NCBI GenBank assembly: GCA_001769385.1 | Contig: MEPB01000100.1 | Span: forward strand, 1 to 58,217 | Direction of reading: 5' to 3' | DNA: 58,217 bases | From: Bacteroidetes bacterium RIFCSPLOWO2_12_FULL_35_15 | GTDB taxonomy: Bacteria > Bacteroidota > Bacteroidia > 2-12-FULL-35-15 | Shown here: positions 16,436-24,752 of the stretch, in pieces | How positions within the stretch are numbered: position 1 is the first letter of the stretch | Layout of the letters: each line of letters begins with the position of its first letter | The notes under the pieces: generated by a model | Seen by the model: only the letters and a program-made list of their open reading frames with translations | Told to the model about the DNA's origin: nothing | Databases searched by the model: none | Program-made: the position numbers and the translations under genes

Positions 16436-16656
16436 GTATTGATTGCATAAATTCTTTTTATAAAAAATTTATTAAGAAAAAATCTTTGAGTCTTTGCGCT
16501 GGAGTTCAGGCGGAGGCGCAAAATGTCGAAGTGTGGAGGTCACCCTGAGTTTGTCGAAGGGGTGGGAAAGCCCACTCACATGTTTCGACAAACTCAACAT
16601 GACCGCACACGATTCGTTTGAGTCATCCTGAGCCAAGTCGAAGGTCAGCAAAATTT
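16436..16656. repeat. Nested palindromic repeats between convergent genes
   Basis: Starts with a TTTGAGTCTTTGCGC/GGAGGCGCAAAATG piece (16483-16524). Then come long inverted arms GGTCACCCTGAGTTTGTCGA (16538-) and its partner at 16584-16604, with a perfect inner hairpin GTGGG-AAAG-CCCAC. A third copy of the word (ATCCTGAGCCAAGTCGAAGG, around 16625-16645) follows. The word CCTTCGACAAGCTCAGG also occurs at 3522-3538. No gene. It may end transcripts of both convergent genes. Confidence 0.7.
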
Positions 16657-17370
16657 TCAGAATGCTAAATAATAATCTTTGGTTAACTCTTTGTACTCGT
16701 CAGTATAGGAATGTCGTTCATCCTTTTCAATAACAATTGAACTTTCAGAAAAAGTTCTCCGGATAAATTCGAACCGCATCAATAATCTTTTTTCAGGCTT
16801 ATCAGCTCTTGTTATTACCCGGGTAAGTTTTGTCAGATAAAATTTATTTTCTTCTGCAAGTTCACGAAAAGACTCTCCTTCTTTTGTTGGAAGAATTATA
16901 TGAAATTTTCCATTCGGATTTAATAATTTTAACACCCCGTCTAACAATTCGCTGTAACCTAACTGATCAGTATGTCTTGCATTCGAACGGGACTCTTCTA
17001 TTGCTTTGGATGAATCAACAAAGTATGGAGGATTGCTAACAATCAGATCATATTTTTGGGAATTTTCTAATGCAAATTGTTGCAGGGAAATATGATGAGC
17101 AGTAATTCGATCTTTCCAGTTACAACTATTTATATTTTCCCGGGCTTGTTCAAAAGCATTATTATCAATATCGATCGCATCAATTCGTGCACCTGATTTT
17201 TGTGCAAGCATCAACGCAATAATGCCGGTACCTGTTCCAATATCTAAAATAGTTTTTGAGTTGAGAGCATTTACCCATGAACCTAATAAAACAGCATCGG
17301 TGCCTACTTTCATAGCACACTTGTCCTGATTGATCCTGAACTGTTTAAAAGCAAATGATTGATTCGACAT
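16657..17370 (-). CDS. trmN6: tRNA1(Val) (adenine(37)-N6)-methyltransferase
   Basis: 237 residues, typical of the YfiC/TrmN6 family. It is an S-adenosylmethionine-dependent enzyme that methylates N6 of A37 in tRNA1-Val. The SAM-binding motif is DIGTGTG (43-49), with acidic strand DAIDID (64-69), and the catalytic amino-methyltransferase motif is NPPYF (113-117). The N-terminus FAFKQFRINQDKCAMKVGTDAVLLGSW is characteristic. It follows rimM on the minus strand after ~210 bp, so the two could share a transcript. Confidence 0.88.
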   Translation of the reverse strand: MSNQSFAFKQFRINQDKCAMKVGTDAVLLGSWVNALNSKTILDIGTGTGIIALMLAQKSGARIDAIDIDNNAFEQARENINSCNWKDRITAHHISLQQFALENSQKYDLIVSNPPYFVDSSKAIEESRSNARHTDQLGYSELLDGVLKLLNPNGKFHIILPTKEGESFRELAEENKFYLTKLTRVITRADKPEKRLLMRFEFIRRTFSESSIVIEKDERHSYTDEYKELTKDYYLAF

Positions 17371-17578
17371 AAATGTTCATTGCTGAAGTAGAAAATTGTT
17401 TTCCTAATGTCAATGTATAGTATAATCGTAGAATAAAGTTATAATAAATTCTTGAATTACATAGAAACAAAATAAGTTTTCCATGAGGAGACTATCGGGA
17501 GAAATTGAAAAAAGACCTTTTACTTACAAAAGGACGGAAATATAATCAACAAACAAAATACCTTTGGCGTCAATCAAT
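17371..17578. other. Short gap between trmN6 and rimM
   Basis: About 208 bp of AT-rich sequence with no credible reading frame. I see no strong hairpin or promoter box here. Confidence 0.35.
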
Positions 17579-18145
17579 TTACTCAAGATCGGTTTCCTTT
17601 TCTGACTCGTCAAATTCTTTGGTGGAAATATAAAGATCGATCAAACCTTCGGGAGCATCTAAGTCAAGTCGTTTACTTTCGCGGTTGATGCTTACAATAA
17701 ACTCTTCTTTGGCCGGAATTAAAATTTCATTTTTTCCCTGCTTGATACTAAATATAGCTTGTTGAGGAAAATCCAGAACTTCGGTTACAATGCCTATCTC
17801 ACCATATTTTTTGTCAAATGCAGTAAATCCCGGCATTTCATGGAAATAAAACTTTTTCCCTTTTAAAGGAGGTAAAAAACTCAAGGGTAAATAAAGGGTT
17901 GACTTTACCAATTTTTCTGCCTTATCAATTGAGTCAATTCCATCAATTGTAACAGTTGCAATATTTCCTTTGATCTGATTTTTTTTAATAAAAAAAGGAA
18001 CAAGTGTATTGTTTATTTCAACGAAAACAGATTCTAATTTTTGGTACGCTGAAGGATTATCAACATCGAAAATAAATGCCAATTCGCCATGATTACCAAC
18101 TCGCCTGGCAATATATCCTAAAATAAAACAATCATTTTTAACCAT
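17579..18145 (-). CDS. rimM: Ribosome maturation factor RimM
   Basis: 188 residues. RimM binds S19 and helps mature the head of the 30S subunit. The N-terminal RimM domain is CFILGYIARRVGNHGELAFIFDVDNPSAYQ. A linker leads to a PRC-barrel domain (KGKKFYFHEMPGFTAFDKKYGEIGIVTEVLDFPQQAIFSIKQGKNEILIPAKEEFIVSINRES). LDLDAPEGLIDLY near the end is a family hallmark. It lies 68 bp downstream of rpsP, the usual order, but trmD and rplS do not follow as they do in Proteobacteria. Confidence 0.93.
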   Translation of the reverse strand: MVKNDCFILGYIARRVGNHGELAFIFDVDNPSAYQKLESVFVEINNTLVPFFIKKNQIKGNIATVTIDGIDSIDKAEKLVKSTLYLPLSFLPPLKGKKFYFHEMPGFTAFDKKYGEIGIVTEVLDFPQQAIFSIKQGKNEILIPAKEEFIVSINRESKRLDLDAPEGLIDLYISTKEFDESEKETDLE

Positions 18146-18213
18146 ACTATTTAAAATAAAAAGAGCAGTTGATGTTGATCAACTGCCCAATTAAACAAAT
18201 ATATTTATACTAA

Positions 18214-18747
18214 TTAAGCTTCTGCTTGTGTTTCAGCTTCCGGTGTTGCCGGAGCTGACTCCTCAACAACAGGTTCTTCAACTACAGGAGGTGTATTTTT
18301 AACAACAATTTTTGCAGCTTTTGCTTCTTTTGCAGCAGCTTCGGCAGCCATACGATTTTTGTAAGCATCCTTTTGAGTGTTGCTCAATTTAGATACTTTT
18401 GTTTCTATTTTACCTTCTTTTTCAGATTGCCATTTTGCATATTTTGCATCAGCCTGTTCTTGTGTTAATGCTCCTTTTGCGATACCACCTTCTAAGTGAT
18501 TTCTGAACATTACTCCTTTGTAAGAAAGGATTGCACGGCAAGTATCTGTTGGTTGAGCTCCATTTTTTAACCAAGCTAACGCTTTGTCGTTGTCTAAAAG
18601 AATGGTTGCTGGATTTGTAGTTGGGTTGTAGGTGCCAATTTTCTCAATGAATTTTCCGTCTCGAGGTGCACGACCATCCGCAATTACAATATGATAAAAA
18701 GCACTTGCTTTTTTACCATGACGTTGTAATCTAATTTTTACTGACAT
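18214..18747 (-). CDS. rpsP: 30S ribosomal protein S16 with long Ala/Glu-rich tail
   Basis: 177 residues against 80-90 for most S16. Residues 1-~85 are the conserved core (VKIRLQRHGKKASAFYHIVIADGRAPRDGKFIEKIGTYNP). From about residue 110 a charged helix rich in Lys/Ala, then an acidic Pro/Glu/Ala tail ending PEAETQAEA. Such tails are common in Bacteroidota. A clear promoter lies upstream (18798-18829). Confidence 0.95.
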   Translation of the reverse strand: MSVKIRLQRHGKKASAFYHIVIADGRAPRDGKFIEKIGTYNPTTNPATILLDNDKALAWLKNGAQPTDTCRAILSYKGVMFRNHLEGGIAKGALTQEQADAKYAKWQSEKEGKIETKVSKLSNTQKDAYKNRMAAEAAAKEAKAAKIVVKNTPPVVEEPVVEESAPATPEAETQAEA

Positions 18748-18797
18748 TTTTTTGTTTTTTTAAGATTAATATTAGTCCCATCTTTAATTTGGGTTTG

Positions 18798-18829
18798 CGA
18801 AAGTACGAAAATAATATTACAACCAAAAA
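18798..18829 (-). promoter_or_regulatory. Promoter of rpsP-rimM
   Basis: On the minus strand TTTTTG (18824-18829) is followed after 18 nt by TACTTTCG (18798-18805), close to the Bacteroidota TTTG-N19-TAnnTTTG pattern. The predicted start gives a ~45-nt leader. It is the best-spaced promoter seen here. Confidence 0.65.
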
Positions 18830-18902
18830 TTTCTTTCCCTAATTTGAGTTTTCAAGCACATTTTAGGGCATTATTACAATTTTTTTTGTTTATTTATATA
18901 GT

Positions 18903-19084
18903 GTCTGTCCATAGAGTGCGATTAAATTAAAACAAAAAAATAGAAGCCGCAGATTCGCAGATTAAAAAGGAATCCGCCTTTGGCGGATAATCCGCGAAAA
19001 TCAGCATGATCTGTGGCAAAAAAGTGTGTAGTAGTTCAATTTTAATCTGCGAATCTGCGGCTAATTTTTACATTATGGACAGAC
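18903..19084. repeat. 182-bp nested palindromic element (MITE-like), left of the stress-protein gene
   Basis: Outer perfect 11-bp inverted ends GTCTGTCCATA (18903-18913) and TATGGACAGAC (19074-19084). Inner perfect 23-bp inverted arms start AGCCGCAGATTCGCAGATT (18945-18967 and 19040-19062). A central 7-bp hairpin ATCCGCC-TTT-GGCGGAT spans 18972-18988. No reading frame inside. A sister element with core GCCACAGATTCACAGATT lies at 20134-20253. Confidence 0.85.
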
Positions 19085-19155
19085 TCTACATAGTTAATTA
19101 ATAGATGAATTGCGTATTATTAATGACAAATATTTCGATTTCAAACTATTATTCT

Positions 19156-19163
19156 TACTTTTG
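19156..19163 (+). promoter_or_regulatory. Likely -7 box of the universal stress protein gene
   Basis: TACTTTTG matches TAnnTTTG exactly, 24 nt before the ATG at 19187. Upstream at the -33 distance only TTTCG (19133-19137) is found, a weak match. The promoter sits ~70 bp past the palindromic element, outside it. Confidence 0.5.
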
Positions 19164-19186
19164 CAAAAAAACAAATCAAAATTTCT

Positions 19187-20014
19187 ATGTCAACAAGTCC
19201 AGAAAATTGCATTTTAGTACCAATAGATTCTACTGAACAAACAGTTATTGCTTTAAGTCAATCGTACAATTTAGCAAGACTTACAAACTCCAAAATAATT
19301 TTGTTAAGTGTTGATGAGGGGAATGGTCCTCTTGTACAGAAAAAATTAGATGAATTAGCGAAGGAAGCATCTGTAAAATCGGGAATGCCGGTTGAAACAA
19401 TGATCCGTCAAGGAAATGTTTACGAAGAGATAAATAAAGTTGCTGATGTGTTAAATCCGTTATTCGTAATGATCGGATTGGTTTCAAAAATAACTTTGGG
19501 TAAACTTATCGGGCAAAATGCCTTCAAAATGGTTCGTGAATCGAAACATCCTGTTATTACGATCAGAGGGAAAGAACATCGTGATGGATGCAAAACCATA
19601 TTATTACCACTTGACTTAACAAAGGAAACCCGCGAAAAAGTGAGAAAAGCTGTTGAGTTAGCAAAAATATTCAATGCTGATATTCGTGTTATTTCTATTT
19701 TAACACAAAAAGATGAGGATGCTGAAAATAAATTGATCTCCTACTCCAACCAAGTTTGGAAATATATTAAAGAAGAAGGCATCCGTTGTACAATAAAAAC
19801 ACTTCGCGGCCATGATATCCCTCAAATGATATTAGATTACGGACATGAGGTGGAGGCTGACATCATCTTAATTATGAGTAAAGCAGAATTAAGTATGAAA
19901 GAATTTTTTATCGGAACTGTTGCACAACGTATCATTAATGAAAGTGATATTCCGGTTCTAAGCTTTAGACCAATGGTTCGAAAAGATACAACCAGATTTA
20001 CCACACCTTATTAA
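19187..20014 (+). CDS. Tandem-domain universal stress protein (UspA family)
   Basis: 275 residues with two UspA folds. The first (about 4-125) starts NCILVPIDSTEQTVIALSQSYNLARLTNSKIILLSV. The second (about 129-267) starts CKTILLPLDLTKETREKVRKAVELAKIFNADIRVISI. The second domain has GTVAQRIINESDIPVLSFRP, close to the nucleotide-binding G-x-x-x-x-x-I loop; the first is less canonical. These proteins are cytosolic and linked to starvation or redox stress, but no target is predictable here. It stands alone between two palindromic elements with its own promoter and terminator. Confidence 0.85.
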   Translation: MSTSPENCILVPIDSTEQTVIALSQSYNLARLTNSKIILLSVDEGNGPLVQKKLDELAKEASVKSGMPVETMIRQGNVYEEINKVADVLNPLFVMIGLVSKITLGKLIGQNAFKMVRESKHPVITIRGKEHRDGCKTILLPLDLTKETREKVRKAVELAKIFNADIRVISILTQKDEDAENKLISYSNQVWKYIKEEGIRCTIKTLRGHDIPQMILDYGHEVEADIILIMSKAELSMKEFFIGTVAQRIINESDIPVLSFRPMVRKDTTRFTTPY

Positions 20015-20037
20015 TAAGAAAATAACAAAACAATTTA

Positions 20038-20065
20038 AGCTCTGCATTTTTGCAGGGCTTTTTTT
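20038..20065 (+). terminator. Terminator after the universal stress protein gene
   Basis: Arms AGCTCTGCA (20038-20046) and TGCAGGGCT (20051-20059) form a 9-bp stem with one G-T pair and a 4-nt loop, followed by a T-run (20059-20065). Confidence 0.85.
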
Positions 20066-20133
20066 ATGTTAATTTTCAATCCGCCCACTCATTATAATAC
20101 AAATCACCTGCACAACTTACTAATAAAAAAGAT

Positions 20134-20253
20134 AGCCACAGATTCACAGATTTTAAAGTTTATTATTTCGAATATTTTATTCCCCATTCCTCTTTTCTTC
20201 AATATCCACAATTAATATAATTTCAGGCATAAAAAATCTGTGAATCTGTGGCT
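20134..20253. repeat. Palindromic element, right of the stress-protein gene
   Basis: Perfect 21-bp inverted arms with core AGCCACAGATTCACAGATTT (20134-20154 and 20233-20253), separated by 78 bp of AT-rich sequence. The core differs from the 18945-18967 arm (GCCGCAGATTCGCAGATT) by two G-to-A changes. The whole gap 20015-20418 has no gene. Confidence 0.85.
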
Positions 20254-20400
20254 GTTTTTCATCCTGCAACAGAACTGCAACGAATTACTTCAATAAAGTT
20301 ATTTTTACTTTTTAGCTACTTTTCAACATCGAAAAAATCTACTCCTTTTAATACCTAAATTTACAATCCAATTTTCCTGTAAAATTTTCGGTCACACATT

Positions 20401-20408
20401 TAATTTTG
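20401..20408 (+). promoter_or_regulatory. Possible -7 box of dnaE
   Basis: TAATTTTG fits TAnnTTTG and ends 10 nt before the dnaE ATG, which would give a very short or leaderless transcript. No TTG at the -33 distance, so this is weak. Confidence 0.3.
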
Positions 20409-20418
20409 AATTTATAAA

Positions 20419-23400
20419 ATGAACTTTTCACATTTACACGTACATACTCAATTTTCATTACTCGATGGAGCTGCTGATATTTCATCGATGTACAAAAAGG
20501 CCGTTAATGACGGTATGCGTGGACTTGCAATTACAGATCATGGTAATATGTTTGGCGTATTTAAATTTGTTGCGGAAGCAGCAAAACATAATACGCAGGA
20601 TAATCCTAATAAAATAAAACCAATTGTTGGTTGTGAATTTTATCTGGTTGAAAACCGCCACAAGCGCCAATTTACAAAAGAAGATAAAGATGTCAGGTAC
20701 CATCAATTACTTTTAGCAAAAAATCCGGAAGGATACAAAAACCTTGTAAAGCTTTGTTCTTTGGGCTATATGGAAGGTTTGTATGGTAAATATCCACGCA
20801 TCGATAAAGAGCTGATCTTACAATATCATGAAGGTTTAATTGCAACTACCTGTTGTTTGGGAGCTTCTGTACCTCGTACTATTCTTAAAAAAGGAGAAGA
20901 AGAAGGTGAAAAAGAATTCAAATGGTGGTTAGATATTTTTGGTGAAGATTATTATATCGAACTACAACGCCATAGCATTGCTGATCAAAATACGGTGAAT
21001 GAAGTATTATTGAAGTTCGCTAAAAAGTACAATGTTAAAGTGATCGCGTCAAACGATTCGCATTACGTTGACCAGGCTGATTCAAATGCACATGATATTT
21101 TACTGTGCATTAACACAGGAGAAAAACAAAGTACTCCTATCATGAAAGATTATGGAGATGATGATTCCATGTCATCAAAAGGGAAACGTTTTGCTTTTTA
21201 TAATGATCAGTTCTATTTTAAAACAACTGCTGAAATGACACAGTTGTTCAGCGATATTCCTCAGGCAATTGATAATACGAATGAGATCGTTGACAAGATT
21301 GTTCCTCTGAAACTGAAGCAGGACATCATGTTGCCGAACTTTGTAATCCCGACAACCTTTTTAACACAAGATGATTACCTGCATCATTTAACATTTACCG
21401 GTGCAAAAGAACGTTACCGCGATATTACTCCGGAAGTGGAAGAACGATTGAATTTCGAGTTGAATACAATTCGGATCATGGGCTTTGCCGGTTACTTTTT
21501 AATTGTTGCCGATTTTATAAAAGCCGGTCGTGACATAGGAGTTTTTATTGGTCCGGGACGTGGTTCAGCTGCGGGTTCTGCTGTTGCTTATTGTATAGGA
21601 ATTACAAATATCGATCCCATAAAATACAATTTACTGTTCGAGCGTTTCTTAAATCCTGACCGGAAAACAATGCCCGATATTGATACTGATTTTGATGATG
21701 AAGGTCGTCAAAAAGTGATCGATTATGTTGTTGAAAAATATGGAAAAAATCAAGTAGCACAAATTGTTACCTATGGTACAATGGCTGCAAAGATGAGCAT
21801 TAAAGATGTTGCCAGAGTATTGGACCTCCCTTTGCAGGATTCGAATATGCTTGCGAAATTGGTTCCTGACCGCCCGGGTATCGAATTAAAACGTGTGTTA
21901 TTGGCACCAATGACGGGCGATGCAAGTTTAGAAGAAAAAGAAGGCTTATCAAAAGAAGATCTGGAAGATGTAAAAAAATTACGCGCAGTACTTGCCGGAA
22001 ATGATATTCAATCAAAAGTTTTGAAAGAAGCGTTGATACTGGAAGGCTCTGTACGTGGCACCGGCATTCACGCATCGGCCATCATCATTGCCCCAAAAGA
22101 TCTGACAGAAATAGTTCCCATCGCTGCATCCAAAGAAACTGAATTATACATTACACAATATGATGGCAGAGTAATTGAAGATGCCGGAGTAATTAAGATG
22201 GACTTCTTAGGTCTGAAAACACTCACTATTCTTCGGGATGCATTACGATTGATAAAAGAAAATCACGGAATCGATCTCGTGATTGATGATGTTCCATTAG
22301 ATGATGCAAAAACATTTGATCTTTATCAACATGGCGATACCAACGGTACATTTCAGTTTGAAAGTGCCGGAATGCAAAAGCATCTGATCAGTTTAAAGCC
22401 TGATAAATTTGCTGATCTCATTGCCATGAACGCCTTGTATCGTCCGGGTCCTATTGAATACATTCCAAAATTTATTGCTCGTAAACACGGAAGAGAACCC
22501 ATTGAATACGACCTTCCTGAAATGGAAGAATACCTAGCGGATACCTATGGTATCACTGTGTATCAGGAACAGGTAATGTTGCTGTCTCAGAAATTAGCAG
22601 GTTTTTCAAAAGGGGATGCCGATGTATTGCGAAAAGCAATGGGTAAAAAAGACAGAGGAACTCTTGATAAAATGAAGAGCAAATTTATTTCGGGTGCTAC
22701 TGAAAAAGGATTACCTGCTGATAAACTTGAAAAGATCTGGACCGACTGGGAAAAGTTTGCTCAATATGCATTTAACAAATCACATTCGACTTGTTACGCG
22801 ATGGTGGCTTTTCAAACTGCCTACTTAAAAGCACATTATCCCGGTGAATACATGTCATCGGTATTAACACACAACCTAAGCAATATTGATAAGATCACCT
22901 TCTTTATGGATGAGTGCAAGCGCATGGGTGTTCCGGTGCTTGGGCCTGATGTAAATGAAAGTCAGTATCAATTTTCGGTAAATAAGAACGGACAAATTCG
23001 CTTTGGAATGGGTGCTGTTAAAGGTGTTGGAGAATCGGCCGTAAATTCGATTGTGGAAGAACGCAAGGAAAACGGCCCTTATAAAAGCATTTTTGATTTT
23101 GTAAGAAGAATAAATTTACGTGCAGCAAATAAAAAAACATTTGAAAGTCTTGCAAATTCAGGAGGTTTAGATTCATTCGGAATTCATCGTGCAACTTATT
23201 TTTTTACGGAGGGAAATGACACAGGAAATTTTCTGGAGCGCGTAATTCGTTACGGCAGTTCTCATCAGGATGGAGTAAACTCAGCTCAGGTATCACTCTT
23301 TGGTGAAGATACAGCGGTGGATATGCCCGAACCAAAAATTCCGGTTTGTGAAGTCTGGAACAATCTGGAACAATTGAAAAATGAAAAAGATGTGGTCGGA

Positions 23401-24015
23401 TTCTTTATTTCCGGACATCCGCTGGATACCTACAAATTAGAGATGGATAATTTTTGTATTCATACTATTGGTGACACAAAAAAAATCGAAGAAAATAAAA
23501 ATAAAGATTTGGTATTTGGTGGTATTGTAACCAATGTACACAATGGAGTTACAAAAACCGGAAATCCCTGGGGAAAAATTACCATTGAAGATTATTATGA
23601 ATCAAGTGAATTAGCGTTCTTTGGAGAAGATTATGTGAAGTTTAAACAATATATGGTAACGGGTTTATTCTTATACATAAAAGGAAAGATCGCTGAACGA
23701 TTCCGTAACTCAGGAAATTTCGAATTCAAAGTGTCAAACATCCAATTGTTATCCGAGCTACGCGATAAATTAGCAAGGAGTATTACTGTAAATGTGTCCT
23801 TAAAACAATTGGACGAAGAGTTCATTACCAAGATCAACGAAATATTAAGCACGAATAGTGCAACACAGCCTCGCAATTGCTTATTACGTTTTAAAGTATA
23901 TGATTCAGAGGAAAATATTTCGGTTGAATTACCTTCAAAAAAAATAAAGGTAAATCCCAATAATGAGTTGCTTGAGTTGTTAGATTTGAATAAACTGGAA
24001 TATAAATTTAATTAA
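20419..24015 (+). CDS. dnaE: DNA polymerase III alpha subunit
   Basis: 1198 residues, complete. It is the catalytic replicative polymerase. The N-terminal PHP domain opens HLHVHTQFSLLDG (5-17) with ITDHGNMFG. The polymerase domain holds GPGRGSAAGS (around 380) and the metal-binding PDIDTDF with Asp420 and Asp422. IHASAIII and FNKSHSTCYA (around 785) are the fingers and helix-hairpin-helix approach. The OB fold lies at ~1030-1110 (VFGGIVTNVHNGVTKTGNPWGKITIEDYY). The C-terminal ~90 residues are less conserved. A palindrome follows the stop. Confidence 0.96.
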   Translation: MNFSHLHVHTQFSLLDGAADISSMYKKAVNDGMRGLAITDHGNMFGVFKFVAEAAKHNTQDNPNKIKPIVGCEFYLVENRHKRQFTKEDKDVRYHQLLLAKNPEGYKNLVKLCSLGYMEGLYGKYPRIDKELILQYHEGLIATTCCLGASVPRTILKKGEEEGEKEFKWWLDIFGEDYYIELQRHSIADQNTVNEVLLKFAKKYNVKVIASNDSHYVDQADSNAHDILLCINTGEKQSTPIMKDYGDDDSMSSKGKRFAFYNDQFYFKTTAEMTQLFSDIPQAIDNTNEIVDKIVPLKLKQDIMLPNFVIPTTFLTQDDYLHHLTFTGAKERYRDITPEVEERLNFELNTIRIMGFAGYFLIVADFIKAGRDIGVFIGPGRGSAAGSAVAYCIGITNIDPIKYNLLFERFLNPDRKTMPDIDTDFDDEGRQKVIDYVVEKYGKNQVAQIVTYGTMAAKMSIKDVARVLDLPLQDSNMLAKLVPDRPGIELKRVLLAPMTGDASLEEKEGLSKEDLEDVKKLRAVLAGNDIQSKVLKEALILEGSVRGTGIHASAIIIAPKDLTEIVPIAASKETELYITQYDGRVIEDAGVIKMDFLGLKTLTILRDALRLIKENHGIDLVIDDVPLDDAKTFDLYQHGDTNGTFQFESAGMQKHLISLKPDKFADLIAMNALYRPGPIEYIPKFIARKHGREPIEYDLPEMEEYLADTYGITVYQEQVMLLSQKLAGFSKGDADVLRKAMGKKDRGTLDKMKSKFISGATEKGLPADKLEKIWTDWEKFAQYAFNKSHSTCYAMVAFQTAYLKAHYPGEYMSSVLTHNLSNIDKITFFMDECKRMGVPVLGPDVNESQYQFSVNKNGQIRFGMGAVKGVGESAVNSIVEERKENGPYKSIFDFVRRINLRAANKKTFESLANSGGLDSFGIHRATYFFTEGNDTGNFLERVIRYGSSHQDGVNSAQVSLFGEDTAVDMPEPKIPVCEVWNNLEQLKNEKDVVGFFISGHPLDTYKLEMDNFCIHTIGDTKKIEENKNKDLVFGGIVTNVHNGVTKTGNPWGKITIEDYYESSELAFFGEDYVKFKQYMVTGLFLYIKGKIAERFRNSGNFEFKVSNIQLLSELRDKLARSITVNVSLKQLDEEFITKINEILSTNSATQPRNCLLRFKVYDSEENISVELPSKKIKVNPNNELLELLDLNKLEYKFN

Positions 24016-24017
24016 AA

Positions 24018-24062
24018 ACCTCAGCCTTTAATCCCCTCTCCACAAGAGAGGGGTGTATTTGT
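24018..24062. repeat. CCTCTCC-type palindromic element after dnaE
   Basis: CCCCTCTC (24033-24040) and GAGAGGGG (24046-24053) pair around the loop CACAA. Flanked by CTCAGCC and TTGTGAG-like words. Same class as 5800-5832, 24651-24686 and 25048-25082. It may also end the dnaE transcript, although the T-run is poor. Confidence 0.65.
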
Positions 24063-24143
24063 GAGAAACAGAAAAAAACTTAATTTTCAAACTTTGAACT
24101 AAAAAAAATGTCATCATGTCACAAAAAACATTTTGGCAAATGA

Positions 24144-24174
24144 TTTGACTAATCAATAAGCATTTTTATCTTTA
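24144..24174 (+). promoter_or_regulatory. Promoter of trxA
   Basis: TTTG (24144-24147), 19 nt, then TATCTTTA (24167-24174), one base off TAnnTTTG. The leader would be about 55 nt. Confidence 0.5.
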
Positions 24175-24234
24175 TAAAAATTTGAAGCACATTAAATAAT
24201 CAATCATAAATAAAATAATAAAATAAATAAAATT

Positions 24235-24552
24235 ATGGCAGTAGAAATCACAGACGCTAACTTTGATGAGTTGGTAAAAAATTCAGGAAAACCGGTATTA
24301 CTTGACTTTTGGGCAGAATGGTGCGGACCATGTCGCATGGTAGGACCGGTAGTTGAAGAGTTATCAAAAGAATATGAAGGCCAAGCCGTTATTGGCAAAG
24401 TAAACGTTGATAATAACGCAAACATTTCAGCAATGTTTGGTATTCGTAATATTCCAACAATTCTATTTTTCAAAGGAGGAGAAGTCGTTGACAAACAAGT
24501 TGGAGCTGTTCCAAAATCAGTGTTGGAAGCGAAATTGAAAGCACTTTTTTAA
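24235..24552 (+). CDS. trxA: Thioredoxin
   Basis: 105 residues, standard length. A cytosolic dithiol reductase. The active site WCGPC has Cys30 and Cys33 inside LLDFWAEWCGPCRMVGP, the cis-Pro loop is IPTILFF, and the C-terminal helix is VLEAKLKALF. It has its own promoter and a strong terminator, so it is a single-gene unit. Confidence 0.95.
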   Translation: MAVEITDANFDELVKNSGKPVLLDFWAEWCGPCRMVGPVVEELSKEYEGQAVIGKVNVDNNANISAMFGIRNIPTILFFKGGEVVDKQVGAVPKSVLEAKLKALF

Positions 24553-24565
24553 AAAAAGCAAACAA

Positions 24566-24611
24566 ATGAACAATATGCAGTAAACAAATGCTGTATGTTG
24601 TTCATTTTTTA
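24566..24611 (+). terminator. Terminator after trxA
   Basis: A 15-bp stem (24566-24580 with 24591-24605, two G-T pairs) encloses a 10-nt loop, followed by a T-run to 24610. Confidence 0.85.
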
Positions 24612-24650
24612 TTATTTATACCAATTGAAATATAAAATAAAATATTTTAA

Positions 24651-24700
24651 AACCTCACCCAATGCCCTCTCCTTGAAAAAAGAGATAGCTTTTTGGGCTA
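24651..24700. repeat. Degenerate CCTCACCC/CCCTCTCCTT element before the DUF58 gene
   Basis: ACCTCACCC...GCCCTCTCCTT...GAGA reads like an inverted, decayed copy of the element inside the DUF58 gene (25048-25082). It covers the place where a normal ribosome-binding site and ATG would be expected. Confidence 0.55.
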
Positions 24701-24752
24701 TTTTTTATTTCAAGTTGGTATTATTGTCTATTATTTTTTATTGTCCACTGTT

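Noticed and set aside
18903-19084. Insertion sequence
   Set aside because: No open reading frame for a transposase within 182 bp; at most a non-autonomous element.
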